A stretch of 60,058 nt of DNA from Dehalococcoidia bacterium. GTDB taxonomy: Bacteria > Chloroflexota > Dehalococcoidia > UBA2979. Below the pieces are notes generated by a model, which was not told the DNA's origin, searched no databases, and was given only the letters and a program-made list of their open reading frames with translations. Of this stretch, positions 1 through 8,579 are shown in pieces. Both the position numbers and the translations under genes were made by a program. Every line of letters starts with the position of its first letter. Positions within the stretch are counted from its first letter, which is position 1. The DNA lies in assembly GCA_029941115.1 (NCBI GenBank), contig JAPYRK010000013.1:1-60058 (forward strand), read 5' to 3'.

Positions 1-438
1 ATCGTATTTTTTACAAGCCGTTGCTATAGCGAATGCTTCCATTTCGATACAGTCGACGGTGTTTGGAATGTCTGTTTCGAACTTGTCTTGGCTGCCGCAC
101 AGAACTGTAGTTGCTGCAGGATCGCCAAAGTCAATAATGGGCGAATTATTTGAAAATGGCGTAGTACCGAGATCCAAACCAGCGGCTGTAGCATCCATAT
201 CCATTTGTTTGAATTGTGTGCATGTAAGAACTGTTCCATGAGGGTGCACAGAAGATCCGCATGTACCAATGTTGATGATTTCTAAATCAGAGTGAAATTC
301 GAGGATTGCTTCGGTTGCTGTGATCGCCGCGTTTATTTTACCCACGCCCGTGTAGCGTAGATGGACCTCTGGAGGGAGATCCTTCTTTGATACTTCTTTT
401 TCGAGCGCGACAAGAATGACTAAATTATTCTTACGCAT
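1..438 (-). CDS. MTA/SAH nucleosidase / nucleoside phosphorylase family, 3' part beyond the left edge
   Basis: The open frame starts at ATG 438-436 and reads 146 codons without a stop to the window edge, so the C-terminus is missing. Visible family signatures are an N-terminal VALEKEV stretch (acidic residue of the MTAN type), YTGVGKINAA (about residues 32-41), INIGTCGS (about 58-65), a QMDMDATAAGLDLG block (about 82-95) and the purine/ribose-binding IEMEAFAIATAC near the edge. Members of this superfamily hydrolyse or phosphorolyse the N-glycosidic bond of purine nucleosides such as methylthioadenosine or S-adenosylhomocysteine; the exact substrate cannot be read here. The start overlaps the stop of the upstream oxidoreductase gene by 8 nt (ATGCGTAA), so the two are translationally coupled. 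Confidence 0.85.
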   Translation of the reverse strand, partial: MRKNNLVILVALEKEVSKKDLPPEVHLRYTGVGKINAAITATEAILEFHSDLEIINIGTCGSSVHPHGTVLTCTQFKQMDMDATAAGLDLGTTPFSNNSPIIDFGDPAATTVLCGSQDKFETDIPNTVDCIEMEAFAIATACKKYD

Positions 439-1321
439 CCAATTCTTCTCTTTCTAGCTGAACTATTCGGATAAGCTCGAGCGCCAGTTCTTCTCTAGCA
501 GGGGGGGTAGTGGAATCTTTAAATATTGCGAGATTACGATAAATATCAGCGGCTGCTCGGTGAAATCCATCAGGCAGGTGCGCCTGCTCAAATGTGTCTG
601 CTATTTCTTCCATTTCCCCAGAAAAACGCCAGGCCTTTGATACGGAACTACCAAGTGAATCCACTTTTTGGTGGAGTGCAGGCTGTGATTTATCCCACTC
701 TTCAAATAACTGAGTTAATACCCCTCGTTGTTGCGCCAATGTTATAAGTCCGATGAGCAGCGCATTTGTTCCTTTTGTCCATCCGGCATATGCCATCTTC
801 AACGTTGAAGCAGACATTGGATTATTACCCGAAAGCGCTATTACCTCTAGCGGGCCGCCGTTCAGTTTGTCAGCAGCAAAAACTGCATCATCACCGGATA
901 AATAGAGTCGCGTAGACCCATACTTTTCAGCTGGTGGACCGATTATTCCTCCGTCGATATAAGTAGCACCCGAGGACTCCACCTCGTCGGCCACCTGCTG
1001 CGCTGTGTTCGGAGATATTGCGTTCGCGTCGATATAAATACCTCTGAAACCGAGAGACGAAACATCAAAAGCTACATCTTTAGCGGCATGCGGTGGTACT
1101 ACTGAGATGATAAGTTTGCATCTATTTACAAGTCCATTAAGCCAGCCAGTGTCTTTGAAACTATCTAAGCTATTGGCGCGATTTTTGGATTCCCCGCTTC
1201 GGTCACCAGAAGCCCAAAGAACTTCATTGCCAGCTTGTATGAGGGAAGCGGCAACAGATATACCCATCATTCCTGGGTGTAGTATGCCCACCGTATATTT
1301 ATTCGATTCAACATCAAGCAT
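431..1321 (-). CDS. NAD(P)-dependent oxidoreductase, 6-phosphogluconate/3-hydroxyisobutyrate dehydrogenase-like with DUF1932
   Basis: The 296-residue protein starts with a Rossmann fold (TVGILHPGMMGISVAASL at about 10-27, the GxxGxG-like loop of beta-hydroxyacid dehydrogenases), followed by an all-alpha C-terminal half that contains the DUF1932-type segment (MSASTLKMAYAGWTKGTNAL at about 166-185) with its conserved Lys. Family members oxidise beta-hydroxy acids or reduce the corresponding ketones with NAD(P)H; no substrate can be assigned. It lies 9 nt downstream of the gamma-glutamyltransferase-like gene and overlaps the nucleosidase gene, so the three form one minus-strand transcription unit. 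Confidence 0.85.
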   Translation of the reverse strand: MLDVESNKYTVGILHPGMMGISVAASLIQAGNEVLWASGDRSGESKNRANSLDSFKDTGWLNGLVNRCKLIISVVPPHAAKDVAFDVSSLGFRGIYIDANAISPNTAQQVADEVESSGATYIDGGIIGPPAEKYGSTRLYLSGDDAVFAADKLNGGPLEVIALSGNNPMSASTLKMAYAGWTKGTNALLIGLITLAQQRGVLTQLFEEWDKSQPALHQKVDSLGSSVSKAWRFSGEMEEIADTFEQAHLPDGFHRAAADIYRNLAIFKDSTTPPAREELALELIRIVQLEREELDA

Positions 1322-1330
1322 CGCAAACTC

Positions 1331-2965
1331 CTACCAAGTCATTGCAGCTCCATCACCACGGCCATCCGAACCACCCCATAAAACACCAGTCTCTCGATCT
1401 CGGATAATTATTTGCCCACGGCCAAATAATCCTAATCTTGACGCTCCGGTTGATCTTTCAACTTTGTGGCCCCGCCTCGTAAGCTCAAGTAGGGTATGGT
1501 CAGGGATTCCATCCTCTAGAGATACAAGACCCCACGGGGGATCTCGGTAAATTGAAAATCGCGGTTCATCTAATGCAGCCTGTGGATTCATATTAAAATC
1601 AATGAGATTGACCATAGTTTGCACGTGACCCTGTGGTTGATGGTACCCGCCCATTACCCCGATACTGGCGAAAAGCTCATTAGTATCAGCGTGGGTAATA
1701 AGGGCTGGAATAATCGTGTGATAGGGGCGTTTAGACGGTTCTAGTCTATTGGGATGGGCTTCATCTAAACTGAAGCCAGATCCACGGTTCTGCAAAGTGA
1801 ACCCACACCCTTGGGGAATAATTCCAGTTCCGAATCCACTGTAATTACTATTAATAAATGAGCAGGCATTACCGTCTCCATCCACAACACTGAGGTATAC
1901 AGTATCTGAGGTTTTTTCCGGGCCTTCATTAGGCGCGATTGAATATGAAGAGTCCAACAGAGATTTTAAGTCGGAAGCATGTTCAGAGGAGAGTAGTGTA
2001 TCCACGGGAATATCTACGAAAGATGGGTCAGCCACATGATCCAATCCGTCGCGGAACGCTAATCGAACGGTATCGATAAGTAAATGAAGCAGATTCGGAT
2101 CTCGTCGCTCCATCTTGCCAATCTCGAATTGTTCCAGAATATTAAGCGCAATTAAGGCCACGATTCCTTGGCCATTAGGTGGATGTTCCCATATTTGATA
2201 GCCTCTGTATTGAGCTGATATAGGCTTATCGAAGGTCGATACATGATTTGCTAGATCACTAGACGTAATGTGTCCACCGAGGTCTTTTATGATTTCAACG
2301 ATCGCTTTGCCTGAAGCTCCTTGGTAAAAGGCCTCTGGTCCACCTTCGGCAAGTTCTCTGAACACTCGAGCTAGATTTGGATTTTTCCATATTTCACCTG
2401 CTGCCGGCGCTGAATTATTGAGAAGCAACTCACTGCTGTTGGGGCTTGCTGATTTCAGAAGATCGATACTATCTTTCCAAAATTTTGATATGACGGGAGT
2501 TATTGGAACACCTTCTTCAGCCAACCTAATCGCTGGTCCTAGTACATCGTTGATTTTCATCCGACCAAATCGATCCAGAGTGTCAAACCAACCCATTGCT
2601 GCACCGGGGACAGTGACTGCATGCACAGAGGTGGAAATAGTACGGTCTTGAAATGAATTAATGCCCAGTTCTTTCATAGACTTGATCGATTGATTTGCGC
2701 CGCTGCGACCGCTGCCATTGAGAGCATAAACTTCCCGCTGTTTCGCATTGTAGTAGAGTGCAAAGCAATCTCCACCAATACCGGTTGAGGTAGGTTCAAC
2801 GACGTTCAGCGCGGCTGCGGTGGCAATCGCTGCATCAGCCGCATTTCCACCCTTTTCTAAAATACCTAAGCCCGCTTTTGCCGCTAATGGATGACTAGTT
2901 GCCACCATTCCGTGCAGTCCGAGCACAGGAGATCTTCGAGATTCGAATGTCCAATGTTCATCCAT
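1331..2965 (-). CDS. gamma-glutamyltransferase family hydrolase (Ntn hydrolase)
   Basis: The 544-residue protein matches the size of GGT precursors. The N-terminal GMVATSHPLAAKAGLGILEK and GGNAADAAIATAAALNVVEP segments are hallmarks of the family, and the autocleavage/nucleophile Thr is present in KTSDTVYLSVVDGDGNACS, about two thirds into the chain, followed by the glycine-rich FINSNYSGFGTGII block. GGTs transfer or hydrolyse gamma-glutamyl groups; close relatives act on other N-acyl substrates such as cephalosporin side chains. No signal peptide is obvious, so it is likely cytoplasmic, unlike periplasmic GGT of enterobacteria. It is first in the operon with the DUF1932 oxidoreductase. Confidence 0.9.
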   Translation of the reverse strand: MDEHWTFESRRSPVLGLHGMVATSHPLAAKAGLGILEKGGNAADAAIATAAALNVVEPTSTGIGGDCFALYYNAKQREVYALNGSGRSGANQSIKSMKELGINSFQDRTISTSVHAVTVPGAAMGWFDTLDRFGRMKINDVLGPAIRLAEEGVPITPVISKFWKDSIDLLKSASPNSSELLLNNSAPAAGEIWKNPNLARVFRELAEGGPEAFYQGASGKAIVEIIKDLGGHITSSDLANHVSTFDKPISAQYRGYQIWEHPPNGQGIVALIALNILEQFEIGKMERRDPNLLHLLIDTVRLAFRDGLDHVADPSFVDIPVDTLLSSEHASDLKSLLDSSYSIAPNEGPEKTSDTVYLSVVDGDGNACSFINSNYSGFGTGIIPQGCGFTLQNRGSGFSLDEAHPNRLEPSKRPYHTIIPALITHADTNELFASIGVMGGYHQPQGHVQTMVNLIDFNMNPQAALDEPRFSIYRDPPWGLVSLEDGIPDHTLLELTRRGHKVERSTGASRLGLFGRGQIIIRDRETGVLWGGSDGRGDGAAMTW

Positions 2966-3010
2966 TAATCACCTCCATTGAACTAATATCCTTTCGTAGG
3001 GGATACGTTA

Positions 3011-3214
3011 ATGCAAAAAACTGACGAATCATGCTGGTTGAATATTGACCCAGGCGGTTCAGTGCTTCATTTTGAATCATGTCCGTTTGTTCAGGAGTAT
3101 ACAGGTGCAGAAAAAACGGCTGGAACTTGGCTATACTTTGCAACTCAGGAAGCTGCTGGTGAAGCTTATCCGGCATTAGGCACCTGCGCAAAATGTTTTC
3201 TCCCTAATAAATGA
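3011..3214 (+). CDS. small Cys-containing protein, possible metal site
   Basis: A 67-residue protein is divergent from the GGT-like gene and convergent with the thioredoxin-like gene, 6 nt from its end. It contains H-F-E-S-C-P-F and a C-terminal G-T-C-A-K-C-F, a His/Cys plus CxxC arrangement reminiscent of small Ada-type or zinc-ribbon metal sites. A TAGGGG purine-rich stretch lies about 8 nt before the ATG. I do not recognise a named family. It fills the space between two oppositely oriented genes and has sensible composition, so it is probably real. Confidence 0.55.
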   Translation: MQKTDESCWLNIDPGGSVLHFESCPFVQEYTGAEKTAGTWLYFATQEAAGEAYPALGTCAKCFLPNK

Positions 3215-3220
3215 CTTTTC

Positions 3221-3760
3221 TTACGATTCTGAATTAATTGCCTGATCAATTAATTGACGCAACTGTTTTTCACTTATAGATCCAGCATGCCTGTCAAGGA
3301 CTGTAAGTCCATCAGATGCCACTGTTGATATTCTTGGAAATCCAACAATCCCAAGTTGTTTGGCGAGCTTACTATCGTCCTTGTTTGTAATATCAAGTAT
3401 GACGAAATTCATTAGGCTCTGTGTTTCAAATCGTAAACCGTCCACGACGGCACGTACACTTTTGCAGGTGGGTCAGCCGACGGCGGAATTAAATACCAGC
3501 GTAGGTAGACCATTTTGCGGAATGTACGCTCCAGTTCGATCGATGTCGGTGTTGGACAGCGTGAAATTCTTTGAAACTAGCACTGCTTCGGTCGTGCTGG
3601 CCACTACACCTTGTGTACTCCCAGTTTTTGGCCTTGATGATTCTGAAATCCTTGTTGATTTTTCTATCGATTCTTGTTCGTTTTGACATGATAGAGACAG
3701 AATCATCAACGTAAATAAGATTAGTGCGGATCGAGCAAAATGTATCTTTCTCTGATTCAT
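3221..3760 (-). CDS. thioredoxin-fold lipoprotein with in-frame UGA; candidate selenoprotein (U-P-T-C active site)
   Basis: Reading from ATG 3760 with an AGAGG Shine-Dalgarno 6 nt upstream, the frame gives 95 residues, a single TGA at 3475-3473, then continues open in the same frame for 83 more codons to 3221. The TGA falls exactly at the first position of the thioredoxin CxxC: strand PTLVFNS, then AVG-U-PTCKS (U96, C99). Downstream are LDITNKDDSKLAKQLGIVGF-P (cis-Pro loop) and a helical C-terminus, so both halves are needed for one thioredoxin fold. The N-terminus is a hydrophobic signal ending at L-S-L-S-C, a near-lipobox, so the protein is probably exported and membrane-anchored as a thiol/selenol oxidoreductase. 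Frameshift or pseudogene is less likely because the frame is kept, the rest is intact, and a hairpin follows the UGA. Confidence 0.8.
3433..3457 (-). promoter_or_regulatory. bacterial SECIS-like hairpin downstream of the thioredoxin UGA
   Basis: On the mRNA strand, the segment 16-40 nt after the UGA folds as GTA, a 3-nt internal loop, GCCGTC, loop GTG, GACGGT, one T, TAC. The apical loop begins after 27 nt and starts with G, which meets published bSECIS expectations (loop 16-37 nt from the UGA, a G in the first two loop bases, short upper stem). It is within the coding sequence, as bacterial SECIS elements are. Confidence 0.6.
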
Positions 3761-3796
3761 TTTTTACCTCTCACCACTGACATTTCATTAATGTGG

Positions 3797-5107
3797 CTAA
3801 CCACAAATTCCTCGGACCGTTGCATGCATTATCTGCATTCCTAAATGTAAATTATCAATTGACAACCGTTCATCATGTCCGTGAACTCGTCCTGCCTCAC
3901 CGGGGCCACTCAGAAATGGACTAAATCCATATGCGGTCATTCCCTTGCGTCTGAACACGCGAGAATCAGTAAATCCAGTTGATACACCAGGGAGGATTAA
4001 GGCATCTTCAACTAAGTTACGTGCCTCTCTCGACATTACATCCCAAAGCTCTGTATTTGAAGGCGAAGCGGGAGTTGATGATTGAAATACACGTTCAATT
4101 TTGATGCGATCATCATTGATTACGTCGATCATGTCGCCGACGAATTTATCAGGGTCATATCCAGGTACGAGTCGGCAATCAAGAGTGGCTTCGGCATCTG
4201 AGGGGATGACGTTGTGTTTGACTCCCGAACGGAGAGTAGTCAACGCGATAGAATTTTTCTGCATTGAGTCTATCCTTGGATTATCTGCTGCCAAAGCCTT
4301 GAGAACTTCATCAGTAGGTTTGTCTTTCAATATGCCCGCTTCATAAATAGCTTCAAAGTAATTTCTCACTTCGGGTGTTATATCAAACGGTCGATCCCAA
4401 TCTAGGACTTTATTTACCGCACGAACTAAGTGATCTGCTGCGTTGTCGCTGTGGGGTACAGATCCATGGCCTGGAGTGCCCTCGACCGTCAACTTAAGCC
4501 AGAGGGGACCTTTCTCTGAAACCCCTATATTGAAAGCATCACGCTCGATTCCTAGCACTTCGGTGCTACCGCTACCACCCTCGTTTATTACATATTCACA
4601 ATCCAGAAGCTCCGGATATTCTCGATCAAGAAATTCGACGCCATATGCTGAACCCGCTTCCTCATCAGCTACTGCCATGAAAACCAAGTCACGCTTGAGA
4701 GGTAAATTAAGTCGTTTGTGTAAAAGAAATGTAACGAGTTCGACAATGCCGGTGCCTTTCATATCTTGCGCGCCTCGGCCCCAAATATAGCCATCACGGA
4801 CTTCGCCACCGAGCGGGTCAACTGTCCAGTTTTCTACCTCAAAAGGAACGACGTCCGTGTGATTAAGTAGAATTAGAGATTTCCCTCGGCTTCCATCTCC
4901 CTTGAGTGTGGCTACTAGAGTGGATCGATTGTCACCGGGGTCGTAAAGCTGGTAGGGAATGCCTTCGGCGTCAAGAATTTTTCCTAAGAAATCGCAGGCA
5001 ATGGTTTCGTTACCTGGGGGGTTCACTGTATTGACGCGTATATATGACGAAAGCCATTCGGTTGCTTGTTCGGTCCATTCGCTCCAGTTTATCCCTGTGT
5101 CTGTCAT
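3797..5107 (-). CDS. M20/M25/M40 family metallopeptidase or deacylase
   Basis: The 436-residue protein has the di-zinc M20 layout: LLNHTDVVPFEVENW (first His/Asp), GGEVRDGYIWGRGAQDMKGT with the bridging Asp, DEEAGS with the general-base Glu pair, a lid domain containing GTPGHGSVPH, and a C-terminal RVHGHDE His ligand. These enzymes hydrolyse dipeptides or N-acyl amino acids (carboxypeptidase G2, ArgE, DapE, aminoacylase). The long form with a large lid resembles aminoacylase-1/M20 carboxypeptidases. There is no signal peptide. A GTGAGG-like Shine-Dalgarno lies upstream of ATG 5107. Exact substrate unknown. Confidence 0.9.
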   Translation of the reverse strand: MTDTGINWSEWTEQATEWLSSYIRVNTVNPPGNETIACDFLGKILDAEGIPYQLYDPGDNRSTLVATLKGDGSRGKSLILLNHTDVVPFEVENWTVDPLGGEVRDGYIWGRGAQDMKGTGIVELVTFLLHKRLNLPLKRDLVFMAVADEEAGSAYGVEFLDREYPELLDCEYVINEGGSGSTEVLGIERDAFNIGVSEKGPLWLKLTVEGTPGHGSVPHSDNAADHLVRAVNKVLDWDRPFDITPEVRNYFEAIYEAGILKDKPTDEVLKALAADNPRIDSMQKNSIALTTLRSGVKHNVIPSDAEATLDCRLVPGYDPDKFVGDMIDVINDDRIKIERVFQSSTPASPSNTELWDVMSREARNLVEDALILPGVSTGFTDSRVFRRKGMTAYGFSPFLSGPGEAGRVHGHDERLSIDNLHLGMQIMHATVRGICG

Positions 5108-5200
5108 TTCATGGCCTCACTTATGCTGTTTTAACTATAATTTACCGTTCAGATTTTTTTTGAATTGCGCTCTCCATATTAGTATCACGCGCTAGTAGTG

Positions 5201-5776
5201 TTATGTCTTTTTGAAGGGGGGGGATGCATTTTCAGGCACCGGTATCTCAAATGTATTTAGTACGATGGAAATTGCTGAGTAGTAACCGATCAAGGTTGCA
5301 ATCTCCATTATTCCGACTTCACCTAAAGCTTCAGTGAGCTCTTTATACGTATCCTCGCGAATACGTTTAGTTTCGATCATTTGTATACAAAACTCATAAA
5401 CTAGTGCCTCAGAGCCGCCAAGTTCCGGTTTCTCACCGAGCTGAATTGCAGTGACTACTTCCTGTTTAATACCGGCTTCCAAGGCCATTCTTGCGTGCGC
5501 CCAGAACTCGTATTGAGCCTGCCAGTGTGCTCCTATGGTAATAATTGCCAGCTCCAGCAGCGGGCGAGGAATGCTGGTACCGTAGCGCAGACGTGCCCCT
5601 AGTTCTTGCAGTGCTATACCAATAGTGGGCGAGTACAACATTGAGTTAAAGGGGCCACCAAGTGACCCATCTGATTGGATCATATTTGCGCCTCTTGGCC
5701 CAGTAGTGAGCGCATCATAAGTTTGTTTTTGTTCTGTGGTTAGAAGTTCGGGCGTGAGTCGTGTTAGACGTGACAT
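5201..5776 (-). CDS. carboxymuconolactone decarboxylase (AhpD-like) family protein
   Basis: I start this at ATG 5776 (MSRLTRLTPELLTTEQK), the usual beginning of this family; an upstream ATG at 5887 would add 37 residues of poor quality that run toward the divergent transporter. The 191-residue protein has a CMD helical core: RPLLELAIITIGAHWQAQYE, FWAHARMALEAGI and a terminal ATLIGYYSAISIVLNTFEIP. The CxxC of AhpD is absent, so it is not an obvious peroxidase reductant; the His in FWAHAR is typical of the decarboxylase-like branch. It lies downstream of no other minus gene and shares the intergenic space with the DMT transporter. Confidence 0.8.
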   Translation of the reverse strand: MSRLTRLTPELLTTEQKQTYDALTTGPRGANMIQSDGSLGGPFNSMLYSPTIGIALQELGARLRYGTSIPRPLLELAIITIGAHWQAQYEFWAHARMALEAGIKQEVVTAIQLGEKPELGGSEALVYEFCIQMIETKRIREDTYKELTEALGEVGIMEIATLIGYYSAISIVLNTFEIPVPENASPPFKKT

Positions 5777-5892
5777 ATACGTTAAAGCCTTTCTTTGGGC
5801 GTACTGGGTGTGAAATACACTCACAGTAGGATATCGGTAACCCACGAAGTTTTGTTGTATTGCCGTGGATACATTTATTATGCTCACTATCT

Positions 5893-6765
5893 ATGAACAG
5901 TTATCAGATGTTGATTCTCGCGATCGGAATTCTTGCCTGTAGTTGGGCTGGCCCATTAATTAGGCTGGCAGATGAGGCTTCTTTTCTTTATATTGCCACT
6001 GCACGCCTTGTAATTGCCGCACCAATAATGATTGCAGTTTCACTTCTGGGGCCTAAAGATTCGTATAGGACTCTGAAAATCAGTGTGATTTGTTTAATGG
6101 TTTTATCTGGAATTGCTTTGGCAGCTCATTTTGCGTTTTGGGTTTCAAGTATCTCTAAAACTTCGATTTTAGCCTCAGTCGCATTGGTTGCCATGAGTCC
6201 ACTATTTGCCGCTTTAGGTGGCTGGATGTTTCTGGGCGAGCGACCGAACGTGAGAGTACTGAGTGGTATCCTCCTGAGCTTTTGCGGAGCATCTGCCCTG
6301 GTCATCTCAGATTTTCAAGATATTGGCAGCTTGTCAGGGGACATCTATGCGTTCATCGGTGCCATACTTGCTTCGATTTATCTATTGATTGGGCGTTATG
6401 TCAGGCAACGTGTCGAGGTGTCAGTTTATACAGCGATCGTCTATTCGGTCGGAGCTATTGTTCTACTCATTACCTTCTTGAGTCGAGAAACTTTAACCTT
6501 TAATTATGAAGTAAATACGTATATCTTTGTTCTTTTACTTGCTCTCGTCCCACAGTTAATTGGCCATAACGCGATAAATTATTCCTTGGGATTTGCGCCG
6601 GCTGCCGTTGTTGCATTGGCCATACTTGGTGAACCTGTCGGATCATCATTGATAGCGGCGCTGCTTCTTGATGAAATCCCTTCAGTTTTTGAGATTGTTG
6701 TCGGAGGGGTAATTCTATCGGGTGTGTATATTGGTGTCCGAGGTGGTGCGATATCAGCGAACTAG
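5893..6765 (+). CDS. EamA/DMT-family transporter
   Basis: The 290-residue protein has about ten hydrophobic segments in two repeats, the normal DMT plan (YdcZ/RhaT/EamA type), starting with MLILAIGILACSWAGPLIRL and with a second copy beginning near SGDIYAFIGAILASIYLLIG. Family members export or import amino acids, sugars or metabolites across the inner membrane; the substrate cannot be read. I chose ATG 5893 over the upstream in-frame start at 5860 because MNSYQMLIL is a conventional short N-terminus. Its stop overlaps the stop of the convergent CoA-transferase gene. Confidence 0.85.
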   Translation: MNSYQMLILAIGILACSWAGPLIRLADEASFLYIATARLVIAAPIMIAVSLLGPKDSYRTLKISVICLMVLSGIALAAHFAFWVSSISKTSILASVALVAMSPLFAALGGWMFLGERPNVRVLSGILLSFCGASALVISDFQDIGSLSGDIYAFIGAILASIYLLIGRYVRQRVEVSVYTAIVYSVGAIVLLITFLSRETLTFNYEVNTYIFVLLLALVPQLIGHNAINYSLGFAPAAVVALAILGEPVGSSLIAALLLDEIPSVFEIVVGGVILSGVYIGVRGGAISAN

Positions 6766-8000
6766 CCAAGCTCGACTTCAGGTCTTTCTTCCCAGACAAC
6801 TTGATTACTAACTAGATCGGTGAGCTCGTCTTCACTCATTCCAAGTAATTCAGATAAAACCTCACGGCTGTGTTCTCCCATATCAGGCGATGTCCCTTTG
6901 ATTCCGCCAGGTGTTCTTGACATTTTGATAGGTGTATTAGCTAGAGGGGTGGGTCCAAAAGTTTTGTGTTCTATTTCAGGGAGCATCTCACGGGCCGCAA
7001 CCTGGGGCATTGCTGAAGTTTCTGCAATGTTATTGAGCGGTCCGCAAGGAATTCCGTACTTTTGTAAAGCGCTAACCCAGTCGGATGTGTGTCTTTGTGC
7101 AAAAGCTAGATTTAGGAGAGGTTCGAGTTCACTGTGATTCCGAGACCGAGCAGCGGCAGTTTCAAAACGTGGATCGTCGATAAGTTCCGGGATATCAAGT
7201 TCGACACACAGAAGCGCCCATTGATTTGAGATGCCCCAAGAGAGGGCAATGACAATGTAGCCATCTTTTGTGGGGAATGCTTGAAAGGGCACAGCGGTAG
7301 GATGCCTAGTACCAATTCGCCCAGGGATTTCGTGAGTTATGTGGTATCGCATAAATTCATTTGTTTGAACCGCAATCTGACAGTCAAGCATCGAAATATC
7401 TATTAGTTGGCCTTCACCAGATTTTTGACGCTCGTGTATTGCGGCTAAAACTCCAACTGCGCAATATAGTCCAGCCGCTACGTCCCCGACAGAAAACCCA
7501 ACTCGTGCTGGCTCTGAGTTTTCATATCCCGTAATTGACATGACTCCGCCAGCCCCCTGCACAATTACGTCTAGGGCCGGTTTATCTGAAAGTGGGCCGG
7601 TCTGGCCATATCCGGATATGGCAGCATATATGAGTGCCGGATTTAGGTCTTTGAGGTCGGCATACCCGAGACCAAGGCGGCTCATTGCACCAGGTGTAAA
7701 GTTTTCCACTACGACATCAACTTCTTTTACAAGATCCTGGAAAATACTTTTTCCTGATTCAGTAGTGAGATCAACCGCGATCGATCTCTTGCCTCGATTT
7801 ATAGAAAAGAAGTAGCCGGATTCTCCATCGATCATTGGCATAGTAGTACGAGCAACATCTCCGTACGGAGGTCTCTCCAATTTGATAACGTCTGCTCCGA
7901 GGTCACCTAGGGTTTGAGTACACATAGGCCCAGACAAAATCCATGTAAGGTCAAGGATGCGAATTCCTTCAAGTGGACCAGAAGTTGGTAGTGCAGGCAA
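6762..8000 (-). CDS. CaiB/BaiF family III CoA-transferase
   Basis: The 412-residue protein is full length for the family. It shows GIRILDLTWILSGPMCTQTL and LGDLGADVIKLERPP at the N-terminus, NRGKRSIAVDL (CoA site), GYGQTGPLSDKPALDVIVQG with the catalytic Asp, and the C-terminal HSREVLSELLGM. Family III enzymes move CoA between carboxylic acids through aspartyl-CoA, for example formyl-CoA:oxalate or carnitine CoA-transferases. The gene begins 19 nt after the UGSC gene, so it is the last gene of that minus-strand operon. Substrate unknown. Confidence 0.9.
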   Translation of the reverse strand: MPALPTSGPLEGIRILDLTWILSGPMCTQTLGDLGADVIKLERPPYGDVARTTMPMIDGESGYFFSINRGKRSIAVDLTTESGKSIFQDLVKEVDVVVENFTPGAMSRLGLGYADLKDLNPALIYAAISGYGQTGPLSDKPALDVIVQGAGGVMSITGYENSEPARVGFSVGDVAAGLYCAVGVLAAIHERQKSGEGQLIDISMLDCQIAVQTNEFMRYHITHEIPGRIGTRHPTAVPFQAFPTKDGYIVIALSWGISNQWALLCVELDIPELIDDPRFETAAARSRNHSELEPLLNLAFAQRHTSDWVSALQKYGIPCGPLNNIAETSAMPQVAAREMLPEIEHKTFGPTPLANTPIKMSRTPGGIKGTSPDMGEHSREVLSELLGMSEDELTDLVSNQVVWEERPEVELG

Positions 8001-8019
8001 TGAAAGACCTTCCTGACTT

Positions 8020-8556
8020 TTAATCGATTAGTGCCGTCAGTAATTGTTCGATAACTGAATTAGCTCTTTGGTGTACTTCTTCATCTGTTTGATCTTGCAT
8101 TGGATGTGGCACAAAGACTCTATTCACATCAGGCATGCCTAATGAGGTCGATTGGGCCACTGCTGCATCAATGAAGCCATCCGTGGCCACAAATACCGCT
8201 GGAATTCCATTGTTTTCAAACCACACTGTGTCGTGCACACTGCACGTTGTACAAGATCCTCAGTCAGCCACTGCTTCGATGACGAAATTGCATTCATTCA
8301 TTATTTGTCGCCGCAGTTCGTAAGGTGCGGGCTTAGCGAAAGTTGGCTTCATATACCTTTGGATTTTCACATTTGGCATTTGATTGGTAATCAGCGTTTC
8401 AACTTGGTCTAAGAATTTATTTCCCCGAGGCTTAGAGATATCAAGGAGTCCAACAGTCCCCGTAATGTGCTCAGGTCTCCTAGTCCGATTTCGCTTAATT
8501 GGCTCTCTTTCGTCGGTTGGGTCCAAAATTGTTGTGGGTAACTCCTGTGTTGACAT
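8020..8556 (-). CDS. UGSC-family selenoprotein (in-frame UGA at U-G-S-C motif)
   Basis: Translation from ATG 8556, supported by an AGAAGG Shine-Dalgarno 8 nt upstream, meets one TGA at 8262-8260 and then continues in the same frame to 8020 for a 178-residue product. The TGA sits in VIEAVAD-U-GSCTTCSVHD (U99, C102, C105), which is the defining motif of the family annotated as UGSC (seleno)proteins, where some homologues have Cys in place of Sec. The N-terminal TTILDPTDE and the C-terminal GIPAVFVATDGF fit a Rossmann-like redox domain. An earlier ATG at 8583 overlaps the upstream gene by 4 nt and is an alternative start. The biochemical role of the family is poorly known; the U/C motif suggests thiol-selenol redox chemistry. 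Confidence 0.85.
8229..8253 (-). promoter_or_regulatory. bacterial SECIS-like hairpin downstream of the UGSC UGA
   Basis: Starting 7 nt after the UGA the mRNA can fold as TGT, a 4-nt bulge ACAA, CGTGCA, loop GTG, TGCACG, ACA. The six-pair upper stem is perfect, the apical loop starts after 19 nt and begins with G, matching bSECIS expectations. The loop sequence GTG is identical to that of the hairpin at 3433-3457. Confidence 0.7.
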
Positions 8557-8579
8557 GAGGCAAACCTTCTTTCTAACCT

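Noticed and set aside
1107-1550. 147-residue plus-strand ORF
   Set aside because: Antisense to the DUF1932 and GGT-like genes, which have clear family motifs.
3221-3760. Two separate genes, or a pseudogene with a nonsense mutation
   Set aside because: The halves share the frame, each alone lacks part of a thioredoxin fold, the UGA replaces the catalytic Cys and a hairpin follows. Same logic applies to 8020-8556.
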